Assembly: GCA_016787665.1 (NCBI GenBank)
Contig: JAEUUC010000013.1
Location: 248,001 to 312,000, forward strand
Source of the DNA: Cyclobacteriaceae bacterium
GTDB taxonomy: Bacteria; Bacteroidota; Bacteroidia; Cytophagales; Cyclobacteriaceae
Reading direction: 5' to 3'
DNA length: 64,000 nucleotides
This document shows, in pieces, positions 58,036 to 64,000 of this stretch; within the stretch, counting starts at the first letter, position 1; each line of letters opens with the position of its first letter. The notes below the pieces were generated by a model that saw only the letters and a program-made list of their open reading frames with translations, was not told the DNA's origin and made no database searches. The position numbers and the translations under genes were made by a program.

Positions 58036-58614
58036 ATGAACCCGATCAAACGCATTTCGAGAGGAGTAGTAGCGGTGGCCGCCTTGCTGATGATCAGTGC
58101 CTACTTCGTGCCGCTTTGGCAAATTCTCATGTGGGCGCCTCAATACCCGGAAGGGCTGGAGATGAAGATCTGGATCGATACGCTTTCGGGCGATGTCAAG
58201 ATCATCAGTGCGCTCAACCACTACATTGGGATGAAGCACATCGAAGTGGAGATGTTTCCGGAATTTGGGTACATGATCTACATCGTGGCCGTGCTGATCG
58301 GTGTGGGGCTGCTGGCCGCGCTCTGGGGCAAACGCCTCGGCCTTTGGATTTTTGCCGGGCTTTTGGTCGCTACGGGAATTGCGGCCTTAGTCGATTTCTA
58401 TTTGTGGGGCTATGACTACGGTCATAACCTCGATCCCACGGCAGCCATCAGCATTCCGGGGATGTCCTACCAGCCGCCACTCATTGGTACGAAGCAGTTG
58501 CTGAACTTTACGGCTTTCTCCGGGCCGGATATTGGCGGCTGGATTTTCATGGTGTCGGCTGTTATGGCCATCGGGGCGTTGGTATACGAGATCTATATAA
58601 ACCGAACGAAATGA
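58036..58614 (+). CDS. NosB-like membrane protein
   Basis: A 192-residue membrane protein with four hydrophobic segments: near the start (about 8-30), about 76-96, 101-121 and 160-182. Between them lie a periplasm-like segment (IDTLSGDVKIISALNHYIGMKHIEVEMFPE) and loops with His. Clade II nos operons commonly encode an integral membrane protein (NosB) between nosZ and nosD; this protein matches that in size, topology and position. Function unknown. Start at 58036 (MNPIKRISRG); it overlaps nosL by 4 bases. Confidence 0.75.
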   Translation: MNPIKRISRGVVAVAALLMISAYFVPLWQILMWAPQYPEGLEMKIWIDTLSGDVKIISALNHYIGMKHIEVEMFPEFGYMIYIVAVLIGVGLLAALWGKRLGLWIFAGLLVATGIAALVDFYLWGYDYGHNLDPTAAISIPGMSYQPPLIGTKQLLNFTAFSGPDIGGWIFMVSAVMAIGALVYEIYINRTK

Positions 58615-59042
58615 AACGGATTATCTTTTGTTTGTGGCTGTTGGGCCTGTTGGGTTGTGCCGTAAAACCGGAACCCATTCAGTTTGGCACCGATGCCTGC
58701 CATTTCTGCAAGATGACGATCATGGACAATAAGTTCGGGGGTGAATTGGTCACCAGGCGCGGCAAGTTGTACAAGTTTGACGATGTTAATTGCCTGGTCA
58801 ATTTCTATAATTCGGGCTCCGAGCCTGTTGCTGATTTTCAGTTCAAACTGGTGGTGGATTACCATCAGCCCGGTACCCTCATTGAAGCGGAGTTTGCCCA
58901 TTACCTCAAGTCCGACCAGATTCGCAGCCCCATGGCCAGCGAAGTGGCAGCCTTTGGCGATGAGGCCGTGATGAAGAAATTCAAGCCGGAATGGAAGGGC
59001 ATTTACCTGAGCTGGCAGGAAGTGTTAACGCAGTACAAGTGA
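58611..59042 (+). CDS. nosL: NosL copper chaperone lipoprotein
   Basis: A 143-residue lipoprotein copper chaperone for NosZ assembly. Signal ends LLGLLGC (lipobox), then DACHFCKMTIMDNKFGG, the NosL copper-binding CxxCxM motif, and YKFDDVNCLVNFYN. It is thought to hand Cu(I) to NosZ with NosDFY. It overlaps the NosB-like gene (4 bases) and ends 4 bases before nosD. Confidence 0.93.
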   Translation: MKRIIFCLWLLGLLGCAVKPEPIQFGTDACHFCKMTIMDNKFGGELVTRRGKLYKFDDVNCLVNFYNSGSEPVADFQFKLVVDYHQPGTLIEAEFAHYLKSDQIRSPMASEVAAFGDEAVMKKFKPEWKGIYLSWQEVLTQYK

Positions 59043-59046
59043 TACC

Positions 59047-60285
59047 GTGAAACGAGTCGCCTTTTTGATCGGCCTCCTGACAATGACCACATTTGCGGAA
59101 GCGCGGGTGTGGGTGGTGGGAGCCAATCAGCCGGTGCGTTCCATTCGGGCCGCGATTGACCTGGCCAGCAATGGGGACACCATTCGCGTGCGGCCAGGCA
59201 CCTACCGCGAAGGAAATCTGATTGTGGAGAAGCAACTCCATTTTTTCGGTGAGGGCTGGCCCGTACTCGATGGCGAGAACAAGTATGAAATTTTCACCGT
59301 CCACGCTCCGGGCGGCAGCATTTCCGGTTTTCAATTCCGCGATACCGGCATTGCCAGCATCGAAGATCTGGCAGCTATCAAAATGCTGGAGTCCACCCGG
59401 TGGCGAATCTCGGGCAACCGGTTCGACAACTGCTTCTTTGGTATTTACCTGGCCAACAGTTCGCATATCTGGATTGAGGATAACGTGTTAACTTCAAATG
59501 CAGAGGCCGAGCACCAAATCGGTAACGGTATTCACCTGTGGAAATGCCACCACGCGACCATTCAAAACAACCGCGTGGCCGGGCACCGCGATGGCATCTA
59601 CTTTGAGTTTGTAACCCAATCACTGATTCTTAATAATCACAGCGAGCGCAACATGCGCTACGGTCTCCACTTCATGTTCTCGCACGATGATGAATACCAC
59701 GGCAATACCTTCCTGAATAACGGAGCGGGGGTTGCCGTGATGTACACCAAGGGCGTGAAGATGACGGGCAATACCTTTATTCACAACTGGGGCTCCTCGG
59801 CTTATGGTCTGCTGCTGAAAGACATCCGCGACAGTGAGATCAGCAACAATCGCTTTGCCGAAAATTCGGTTGGTATTTTCATGGAGGGCAGCAGCCGGAA
59901 TCAATTCTCACAAAACGAGTTTCAGGCTAACGGGTATGCCATCCGTCTGCAAGCCAGTTGTGATGATAACGCGTTTGAAGAAAACAATTTTAGACAAAAC
60001 ACTTTTGATGTGGTGACCAACGGCAGCCTGGTGCTCAACCGGATCGCCCGCAACTACTGGGACCGGTACGATGGCTACGATCTCGACCGCGACCGCGTAG
60101 GGGATGTGCCCTACCGGCCGGTGAGCCTTTATGGTACACTGGTTGAGCGCATGCCCGTGGCTGTGCTGCTGTGGCGAAGCTTTTTGGTTTTCCTGCTCGA
60201 CCGCACCGAGCGGGCCGTGCCCGTGATGACACCCGAGAATTTGAAAGATGAAAAACCCGCCATGCGACCCTATGATCTCCGTTGA
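59047..60285 (+). CDS. nosD: NosD, periplasmic beta-helix maturation protein
   Basis: Periplasmic right-handed beta-helix (CASH repeat) protein required with NosFY to build the CuZ site. The 412-residue protein has a signal peptide (MKRVAFLIGLLTMTTFAEA) and repeated parallel-helix units with N/I/V-rich turns (GNRFDNCFFGIYL, HATIQNNRVAGHRDGIYF, YGLHFMFSHDDEYHGNTFL, NTFIHNWGSSAYGLLL). The end has ARNYWDRYDGYDLDRDRVGD, a common feature of NosD. The nosF start lies inside its last codons (14-base overlap). Confidence 0.93.
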   Translation: MKRVAFLIGLLTMTTFAEARVWVVGANQPVRSIRAAIDLASNGDTIRVRPGTYREGNLIVEKQLHFFGEGWPVLDGENKYEIFTVHAPGGSISGFQFRDTGIASIEDLAAIKMLESTRWRISGNRFDNCFFGIYLANSSHIWIEDNVLTSNAEAEHQIGNGIHLWKCHHATIQNNRVAGHRDGIYFEFVTQSLILNNHSERNMRYGLHFMFSHDDEYHGNTFLNNGAGVAVMYTKGVKMTGNTFIHNWGSSAYGLLLKDIRDSEISNNRFAENSVGIFMEGSSRNQFSQNEFQANGYAIRLQASCDDNAFEENNFRQNTFDVVTNGSLVLNRIARNYWDRYDGYDLDRDRVGDVPYRPVSLYGTLVERMPVAVLLWRSFLVFLLDRTERAVPVMTPENLKDEKPAMRPYDLR

Positions 60286-61006
60286 TCAATTGAATAAATC
60301 GTTTGGGAAGCTGCGCGTGCTGAACGAAGTCAGCATCGCGTGGCAGGCGGGGAAGAGTTATGCGCTCATTGGCCCGAATGGATCGGGAAAGACTACGTTG
60401 ATTAAGGCGATCCTCGGCCTGGTGATTCCGGATACGGGCGTTATTCGCGTGGATGACGTACCGGTGGATGCCCGCGGTCGTTACCGCACCAAGATCGGGT
60501 ACATGCCGCAAATCGGCCGGTATCCGGACAACATGACCATTGGCCAGCTGGTGGAGATGATGAAGAGTATTCGCCCGGATGTAGCGGAAACCGATGAAGA
60601 CCTGCTGGATGCGTTCAAGCTGTATAAGTTGTTCGACAAGCGCATGCGCACCCTCTCGGGTGGCACGCGCCAAAAGGTGAGCGCAGCGTTGGCCTTTCTG
60701 TTCCATCCGCCCATATTGATTTTGGACGAACCCACAGCGGGCCTGGATCCCGTGGCCTCTGAAGTCCTGAAAGAAAAAATCGTGAACGAAAAGCGCAAAG
60801 GGAGACTCATCGTAATCACCAGCCACATCCTCAGTGATCTGGATGAACTCACCACCGACCTGGTGTACCTGCACGAGGGGCAGGTGCAGTACCAGAACAC
60901 GGTTGAAGAGCTGAAGCGCGAAACGCGCGAAGCCCGCCTCACCAAAGCCATCGCCACCCTCATCCGCCAGCGGGAATTAATTCACTCGGTAACCCCCACC
61001 CCATGA
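60272..61006 (+). CDS. nosF: NosF, ABC transporter ATPase
   Basis: ATPase of the NosFY transporter that supports NosZ copper-site assembly with NosD. The 244-residue protein has Walker A GPNGSGKTTLIK, signature TLSGGTRQKVSAALAF, Walker B ILILDEPTAGLD and the H-loop ITSHILSDLDELTTD. Start at 60272 (MISVDQ), inside the nosD end; the frame upstream to 60248 lies in nosD. ATGA overlap with nosY. Confidence 0.94.
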   Translation: MISVDQLNKSFGKLRVLNEVSIAWQAGKSYALIGPNGSGKTTLIKAILGLVIPDTGVIRVDDVPVDARGRYRTKIGYMPQIGRYPDNMTIGQLVEMMKSIRPDVAETDEDLLDAFKLYKLFDKRMRTLSGGTRQKVSAALAFLFHPPILILDEPTAGLDPVASEVLKEKIVNEKRKGRLIVITSHILSDLDELTTDLVYLHEGQVQYQNTVEELKRETREARLTKAIATLIRQRELIHSVTPTP

Positions 61007-61770
61007 CCCGCGTATTGAAATATGTCTTTTACGATCTGCTGCGCACGCGGTTCATTCTGGTGTACACGCTCTTTTTATGGTTTCTCACCTTTGCCCTGTT
61101 TCAGTTCGACAGTGACGCGGGCAAAGTCGTACTCAGCCTGATGAATGTAGCGCTGCTGGTGGTGCCGCTCGTCAGTGTTGTTTTCACCACCATTCATTAC
61201 TTCAACTCCTACGAGTTTATCGAATTGATGCTCGCCCAACCGATCCATCGCAGGGCCGTTTTTTTAAGCGAGTATTTGGGCGTGGCATCATCCCTGGTGA
61301 TGGCGTTTCTCCTCGGGGTGGGTATGCCGGTGGCGCTTTTCGGTGCCGGCACGGCCGGGTTGGCGCTGGTGTTCTCGGGCACAATGCTCACCCTGGTGTT
61401 TGTGTCGCTGGCGTTCCTCTCTTCCGTGCTCACGCAGGACAAAGCCAAAGCCATTGGCGTGGCGTTATTGTTCTGGTTTTACTTCTCGCTCATATACGAT
61501 GGCATCCTGCTGTGGGTCGTGTATACCTTCAGTGACTATCCGCTGGAAAAAATAACGTTGGGGCTGGTAGCCCTTAACCCCGTTGACCTGGCCCGAATCA
61601 TCTTGTTGCTGCAGCTTGATATCTCGGCCCTGATGGGCTACACCGGAGCGTTTTATCAGAAATTTTTTGGCAGTGCGGCCGGCATGTTGTTTTCGTCTCT
61701 CACGCTACTGCTTTGGGTGCTGTTGCCCCTGTGGGCTGCGACACGCATTTTTCAAAAGAAGGATTTATGA
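61003..61770 (+). CDS. nosY: NosY, ABC transporter permease
   Basis: Permease partner of NosF with about six transmembrane helices in 255 residues. It begins MTRVLKYVFYDLLRTRFILVYT, the typical NosY start; FDSDAGKVVLSLMNVALLVVPL and EFIELMLAQPIHRRAVFLSEYLG are conserved, and LNPVDLARIILLL lies toward the end. It overlaps nosF (4 bases) and the CopD-like gene (4 bases), so translation is coupled. Confidence 0.93.
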   Translation: MTRVLKYVFYDLLRTRFILVYTLFLWFLTFALFQFDSDAGKVVLSLMNVALLVVPLVSVVFTTIHYFNSYEFIELMLAQPIHRRAVFLSEYLGVASSLVMAFLLGVGMPVALFGAGTAGLALVFSGTMLTLVFVSLAFLSSVLTQDKAKAIGVALLFWFYFSLIYDGILLWVVYTFSDYPLEKITLGLVALNPVDLARIILLLQLDISALMGYTGAFYQKFFGSAAGMLFSSLTLLLWVLLPLWAATRIFQKKDL

Positions 61771-62201
61771 AGTGGCTCGTGCTGATCCATGTTTTGGGTG
61801 CAGCCATTTGGGCTGGCGGCCACCTGGTGCTCAGCGTAGGTTTTCTGCCCAAGGCGTTGCGCGAGCGTGATCTTTCGGTCATTACGTTTTTTGAATCGCG
61901 GTACGAGCGCATCGGGTTGCCCGCGTTGCTCGTGCAAGTGATTACCGGCCTGTGGATGGCAGCCATCTACGTGCCGGTGGGCGAGTGGTTGAGCCTGGCC
62001 ACATCGCATCACCGGTTCCTGTGGATCAAGCTCGGTTTGCTGCTGGCCACGTTGGCCCTGGCGGTTCACGCCCGTGTATTCCTTATTCCGCGGCTCACGG
62101 CCAGTACCTTACCGGCTCTGGCTGCGCACATTGTGTTGATCACCCTGTTGGCGGTGGCTTTTCTCGTCACGGGGTTAAGTTTTCGATTTACGTATCCCTG
62201 A
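61767..62201 (+). CDS. CopD-like membrane protein
   Basis: A 144-residue, four-helix membrane protein: MKWLVLIHVLGAAIWAGGHLVL, then SRYERIGLPALLVQVITGLWM, HHRFLWIKLGLLLATLALAVH and a final hydrophobic helix. The conserved His (HVLGAAIWAGGH, HHRFLWIK) are as in CopD/YcnJ-type copper-handling proteins, whose role is copper import or heme/copper redox. ATGA overlap with nosY makes it part of the nos operon, so copper provision for NosZ is a reasonable inference. Confidence 0.8.
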   Translation: MKWLVLIHVLGAAIWAGGHLVLSVGFLPKALRERDLSVITFFESRYERIGLPALLVQVITGLWMAAIYVPVGEWLSLATSHHRFLWIKLGLLLATLALAVHARVFLIPRLTASTLPALAAHIVLITLLAVAFLVTGLSFRFTYP

Positions 62202-62202
62202 T

Positions 62203-62511
62203 ATGAATATTGCAAAAGAACTAACCTTACAGCCCGACAAGCCTGCGCGCCTGATGCTGTGGCACGAAGGCTCCGTTAATCAGTTGGTCATTGGTTTGAT
62301 GAGAGGGCAGGTGCTGGCGAAACACAAGACACCGTACCCGGCTCTGCTGGTGGTGTTGAAAGGATCGATTGATTTTCGGCTGCCACAGGAGCGAACGGTG
62401 CTCACCGCTCTCGACACCTTTTCGATTCCGGTGAATGAACTCCACGAAGTGGAAGGCCTGGACGAGGAGAACCTGATTCTGGTGACCAAGCACGTCACCC
62501 CGGTACTGTGA
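62203..62511 (+). CDS. Cupin-like protein at the end of the nos operon
   Basis: A 102-residue small beta-barrel of cupin type: LMRGQVLAKHKTPYPALLVVLKGSIDF with the His-containing motif 1 region and VNELHEVEGLDEENLILVTK motif 2 region. It lacks some metal ligands of classic cupins, so metal binding is unclear. Starts 1 base after the CopD-like stop; its end overlaps the convergent sigma factor gene by 17 bases. Function unknown, perhaps regulatory or metal-sensing in the nos context. Confidence 0.7.
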   Translation: MNIAKELTLQPDKPARLMLWHEGSVNQLVIGLMRGQVLAKHKTPYPALLVVLKGSIDFRLPQERTVLTALDTFSIPVNELHEVEGLDEENLILVTKHVTPVL

Positions 62512-63778
62512 GAGCCGCCAGGCGCGAGCTGAAATAACGCTGCTCGGCCTGGGAGGCCGAGTATTGAATCGCTCGTTCAAAACCCGTTTTGGCTTGCGCG
62601 ATTTGGTTGGCTTGCTGATGCCAGGTAGCCAGCGTGGCGTGATAGAGCGCACTCGTCTCCAGTGGTTTTTCCAACGCTTTCGTTTCCGGCCGTGTCAGCG
62701 CGTGCGATGCTCCTTTCCATTCGCCAATGGCGATGAGGCGATGGAGTTGAATGAGCGGAGCGGGTTTCAATGCCAGTAACCAATCGTAAAGCTGCACAAT
62801 GCGTTCCCAATTTGTATCGGCATAGTGTTTGGCTGCCGTGTGCTCGTAGGCAATGGCCGCCTCCAGGTGAAGAGGCGTAAGTTGATCTCCGGCAGACGCC
62901 CACTCCAGAAACTCGCGGCCTTGCTGCAACAGATCGGTATTCCAACGCGTGCGATCCTGATCTTTCAGCGGCACAAAATCACCCGTGGGTGAAAGGCGTG
63001 CCGGCAGCCGCGCGGTGTTCAGACACATGAGCGCCAGCAACGCATACACGGCTGGTTGCTGCAATGCGGAATGCTGTGTGAGCATATGGGCGAGCCGGAG
63101 GGCTTCTTCTACTACATCTTCGCGCACCAGATTTGGATGATGGGAGGCATGGTAGCCCTCGTTAAAGATCAGGTAGATCACCAGCAGCACGCTGTCCAGG
63201 CGGGTGGTGAGTTGGGCTGGGGGCGGAAGCTCGAACAAGACGTTTTCGGTGCGCAGCGTTTCGCGTGCGCGATAGAGGCGTTTGGTGATGGTCTCTTCCT
63301 GTGTGAGAAACGCGTGGGCAATTTCGGCTACGCTAAAGCCACACAATGTTTTGAGCGTGAGGGCCACCTGCGCCTCGGTGGGCAGGGCGGGGTGGCAGCA
63401 AACGAACATCATGCGCAGTTGCTCGTCTTCGATGTGGGCAGGCGAGAGTTGCGCGGTTAGCACAGGACCAGCCGTGTACTCCGATTTGAGCAGGGCAGCC
63501 GTGGCGGCCGCAAATTCTTTTTCGTGGCGCTTTTGCCGAAGTACGTCCAGTGCTTTGTTGCGCGCTACCGTGAAGAGCCAGGCCGAAGGGTTTTGCGGAA
63601 CGCCATGGTACTTCCATTGCTCCAGCGCCTTGAGCAGCGCGTCCTGTGCTACGTCCTCAGCCAGCGCCAGGTGCTGCGGCCCGAATACACGGGTGAGCGC
63701 AGCCACCAGCTTACCCGCCTCGTGGCGGAAGAGATTTTCAAGATGGGGCGTTGTAACAGGCACGTTGGGCGAGCCCAA
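62495..63778 (-). CDS. ECF42-like RNA polymerase sigma factor with TPR-like C-terminus
   Basis: A 427-residue sigma factor of the ECF42/SigF-like type. Region 2 lies near the N-terminus (ALTRVFGPQHLALAEDVAQDALLKALEQW, then WLFTVARNKALDVLR), region 4 at about 140-180 (TEAQVALTLKTLCGFSVAEIAHAFLTQEETITKRLYRAR), and the C-terminal half (about 200-427) is an alpha-helical TPR/DUF6596-like domain (NEGYHASHHPNLVREDVVEEALRLA, LHRLIAIGEWKGA). In such systems the partner is usually a small YCII/DGPF-type protein; it is not in this window and would lie to the right of the edge. Confidence 0.88.
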   Translation of the reverse strand: MGSPNVPVTTPHLENLFRHEAGKLVAALTRVFGPQHLALAEDVAQDALLKALEQWKYHGVPQNPSAWLFTVARNKALDVLRQKRHEKEFAAATAALLKSEYTAGPVLTAQLSPAHIEDEQLRMMFVCCHPALPTEAQVALTLKTLCGFSVAEIAHAFLTQEETITKRLYRARETLRTENVLFELPPPAQLTTRLDSVLLVIYLIFNEGYHASHHPNLVREDVVEEALRLAHMLTQHSALQQPAVYALLALMCLNTARLPARLSPTGDFVPLKDQDRTRWNTDLLQQGREFLEWASAGDQLTPLHLEAAIAYEHTAAKHYADTNWERIVQLYDWLLALKPAPLIQLHRLIAIGEWKGASHALTRPETKALEKPLETSALYHATLATWHQQANQIAQAKTGFERAIQYSASQAEQRYFSSRLAALTVPG

Positions 63779-63877
63779 GATCGAAATTATGGACGGAATG
63801 TGGCAACCTTACCTGTCCATTTCTCGATCCACGTCATCCAATAGTCCGATAATTTCGCTGCACCGCACGCGTTAGCT

Positions 63878-63973
63878 TCAGTGAATTTCGGGTATAAATG
63901 GACCAGCAACTAAGCATAATAGTAAGAGTGAGATTAGGAATGCAGCGCAAATGGTCGTATGTTTGCTGGGCAT
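63878..63973 (-). CDS. Possible small hydrophobic peptide
   Basis: A 31-residue open frame on the minus strand, ATG 63973 to TGA 63878: basic start (MPSKHTT), then a hydrophobic stretch of about 20 residues (ICAAFLISLLLLCLVAGPF) and a short tail (IPEIH). It looks like a single membrane helix, but it is too short to prove coding and the upstream region is cut by the window edge. It may also be the remains or start of a larger gene. Confidence 0.25.
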   Translation of the reverse strand: MPSKHTTICAAFLISLLLLCLVAGPFIPEIH

Positions 63974-64000
63974 TTAAGAAATAGCGCCTTTCAGCTAGCT

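Noticed and set aside
60035..60874. 279-residue open frame opposite nosD/nosF
   Set aside because: Lies antisense to two genes with complete motifs, low-complexity Arg/His-rich, no family likeness.
1..64000. CRISPR array, rRNA, insertion sequence or prophage
   Set aside because: No regular repeat-spacer pattern, no rRNA signature sequences and no transposase or phage structural motifs seen on either strand.

Overview
The window comes from a member of the Bacteroidota, most likely the order Cytophagales. The evidence is the promoter style (TTTG about 19-20 bases upstream of TAnnTTTG, seen at several genes), an IPExxxVDY-family protein directly before pyruvate kinase, a fused alpha/beta 2-oxoacid dehydrogenase E1, many short lipoproteins, ExbB/ExbD/ExbD gene sets and menaquinone synthesis (menA). 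Gene density is high, 4-base ATGA overlaps are common, and I see no prophage, insertion sequence, CRISPR array or rRNA operon.

Left part (1-24100), mostly housekeeping. A leftward group holds a truncated lipoprotein gene, lgt, nadE, rnc, fabF and acpP. The IPExxxVDY gene and pyk read rightward. A leftward trio follows (a hypothetical gene, an MBL hydrolase and an RqcH-like NFACT protein), then miaA. A surface-glycan block (10974-16885) has three GT4-type glycosyltransferases, a flippase and an FkbM methyltransferase, followed by ruvC, a membrane GT2, a SpoIIE phosphatase, a polysaccharide deacetylase, a MurG-like transferase, an undecaprenol/diacylglycerol kinase, tatD and ansA. The 638-base gap at 23707-24344 holds tRNA-Ser(GGA), a 17-base copy of the tRNA 3' end 175 bases away, and nested inverted repeats.

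Middle part (24283-49140): exbB, a membrane protein and two exbD genes; an MFS transporter, AMP nucleosidase, a small PD-(D/E)XK protein, alanine dehydrogenase and the E1 fusion; a LuxE-like protein; a 39-residue lipoprotein with a consensus promoter; an NtrC-type regulator without a DNA-binding domain; rnpB; an SDR, a zinc-finger protein, a K+ channel, a dolichol-phosphate-mannose-type synthase, a HAD phosphatase, a fasciclin lipoprotein, a PhoD-like enzyme, argS, two tandem glutathione peroxidases, DoxX, a LiaF-like/LytS/LytTR module and menA.

Right part (49192-62511), the most interesting. A Crp/Fnr gene stands before an operon of two universal stress proteins, ccoI, ccoS and a second Crp/Fnr gene. 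Then comes a complete clade II (Sec-type) nitrous oxide reductase operon: cytochrome c, fasciclin lipoprotein, nosZ, a NosB-like membrane protein, nosL, nosD, nosF, nosY, a CopD-like membrane protein and a cupin. Both operons carry FNR-like TGAY-N4-RTCA operators centred about 41 bases before the predicted transcription start, which suggests joint low-oxygen control by the neighbouring Crp/Fnr proteins. CcoI/CcoS (copper delivery to cbb3 oxidase) are present without any cbb3 oxidase subunit in the window. The right edge holds an ECF42-like sigma factor with a TPR-like C-terminus.
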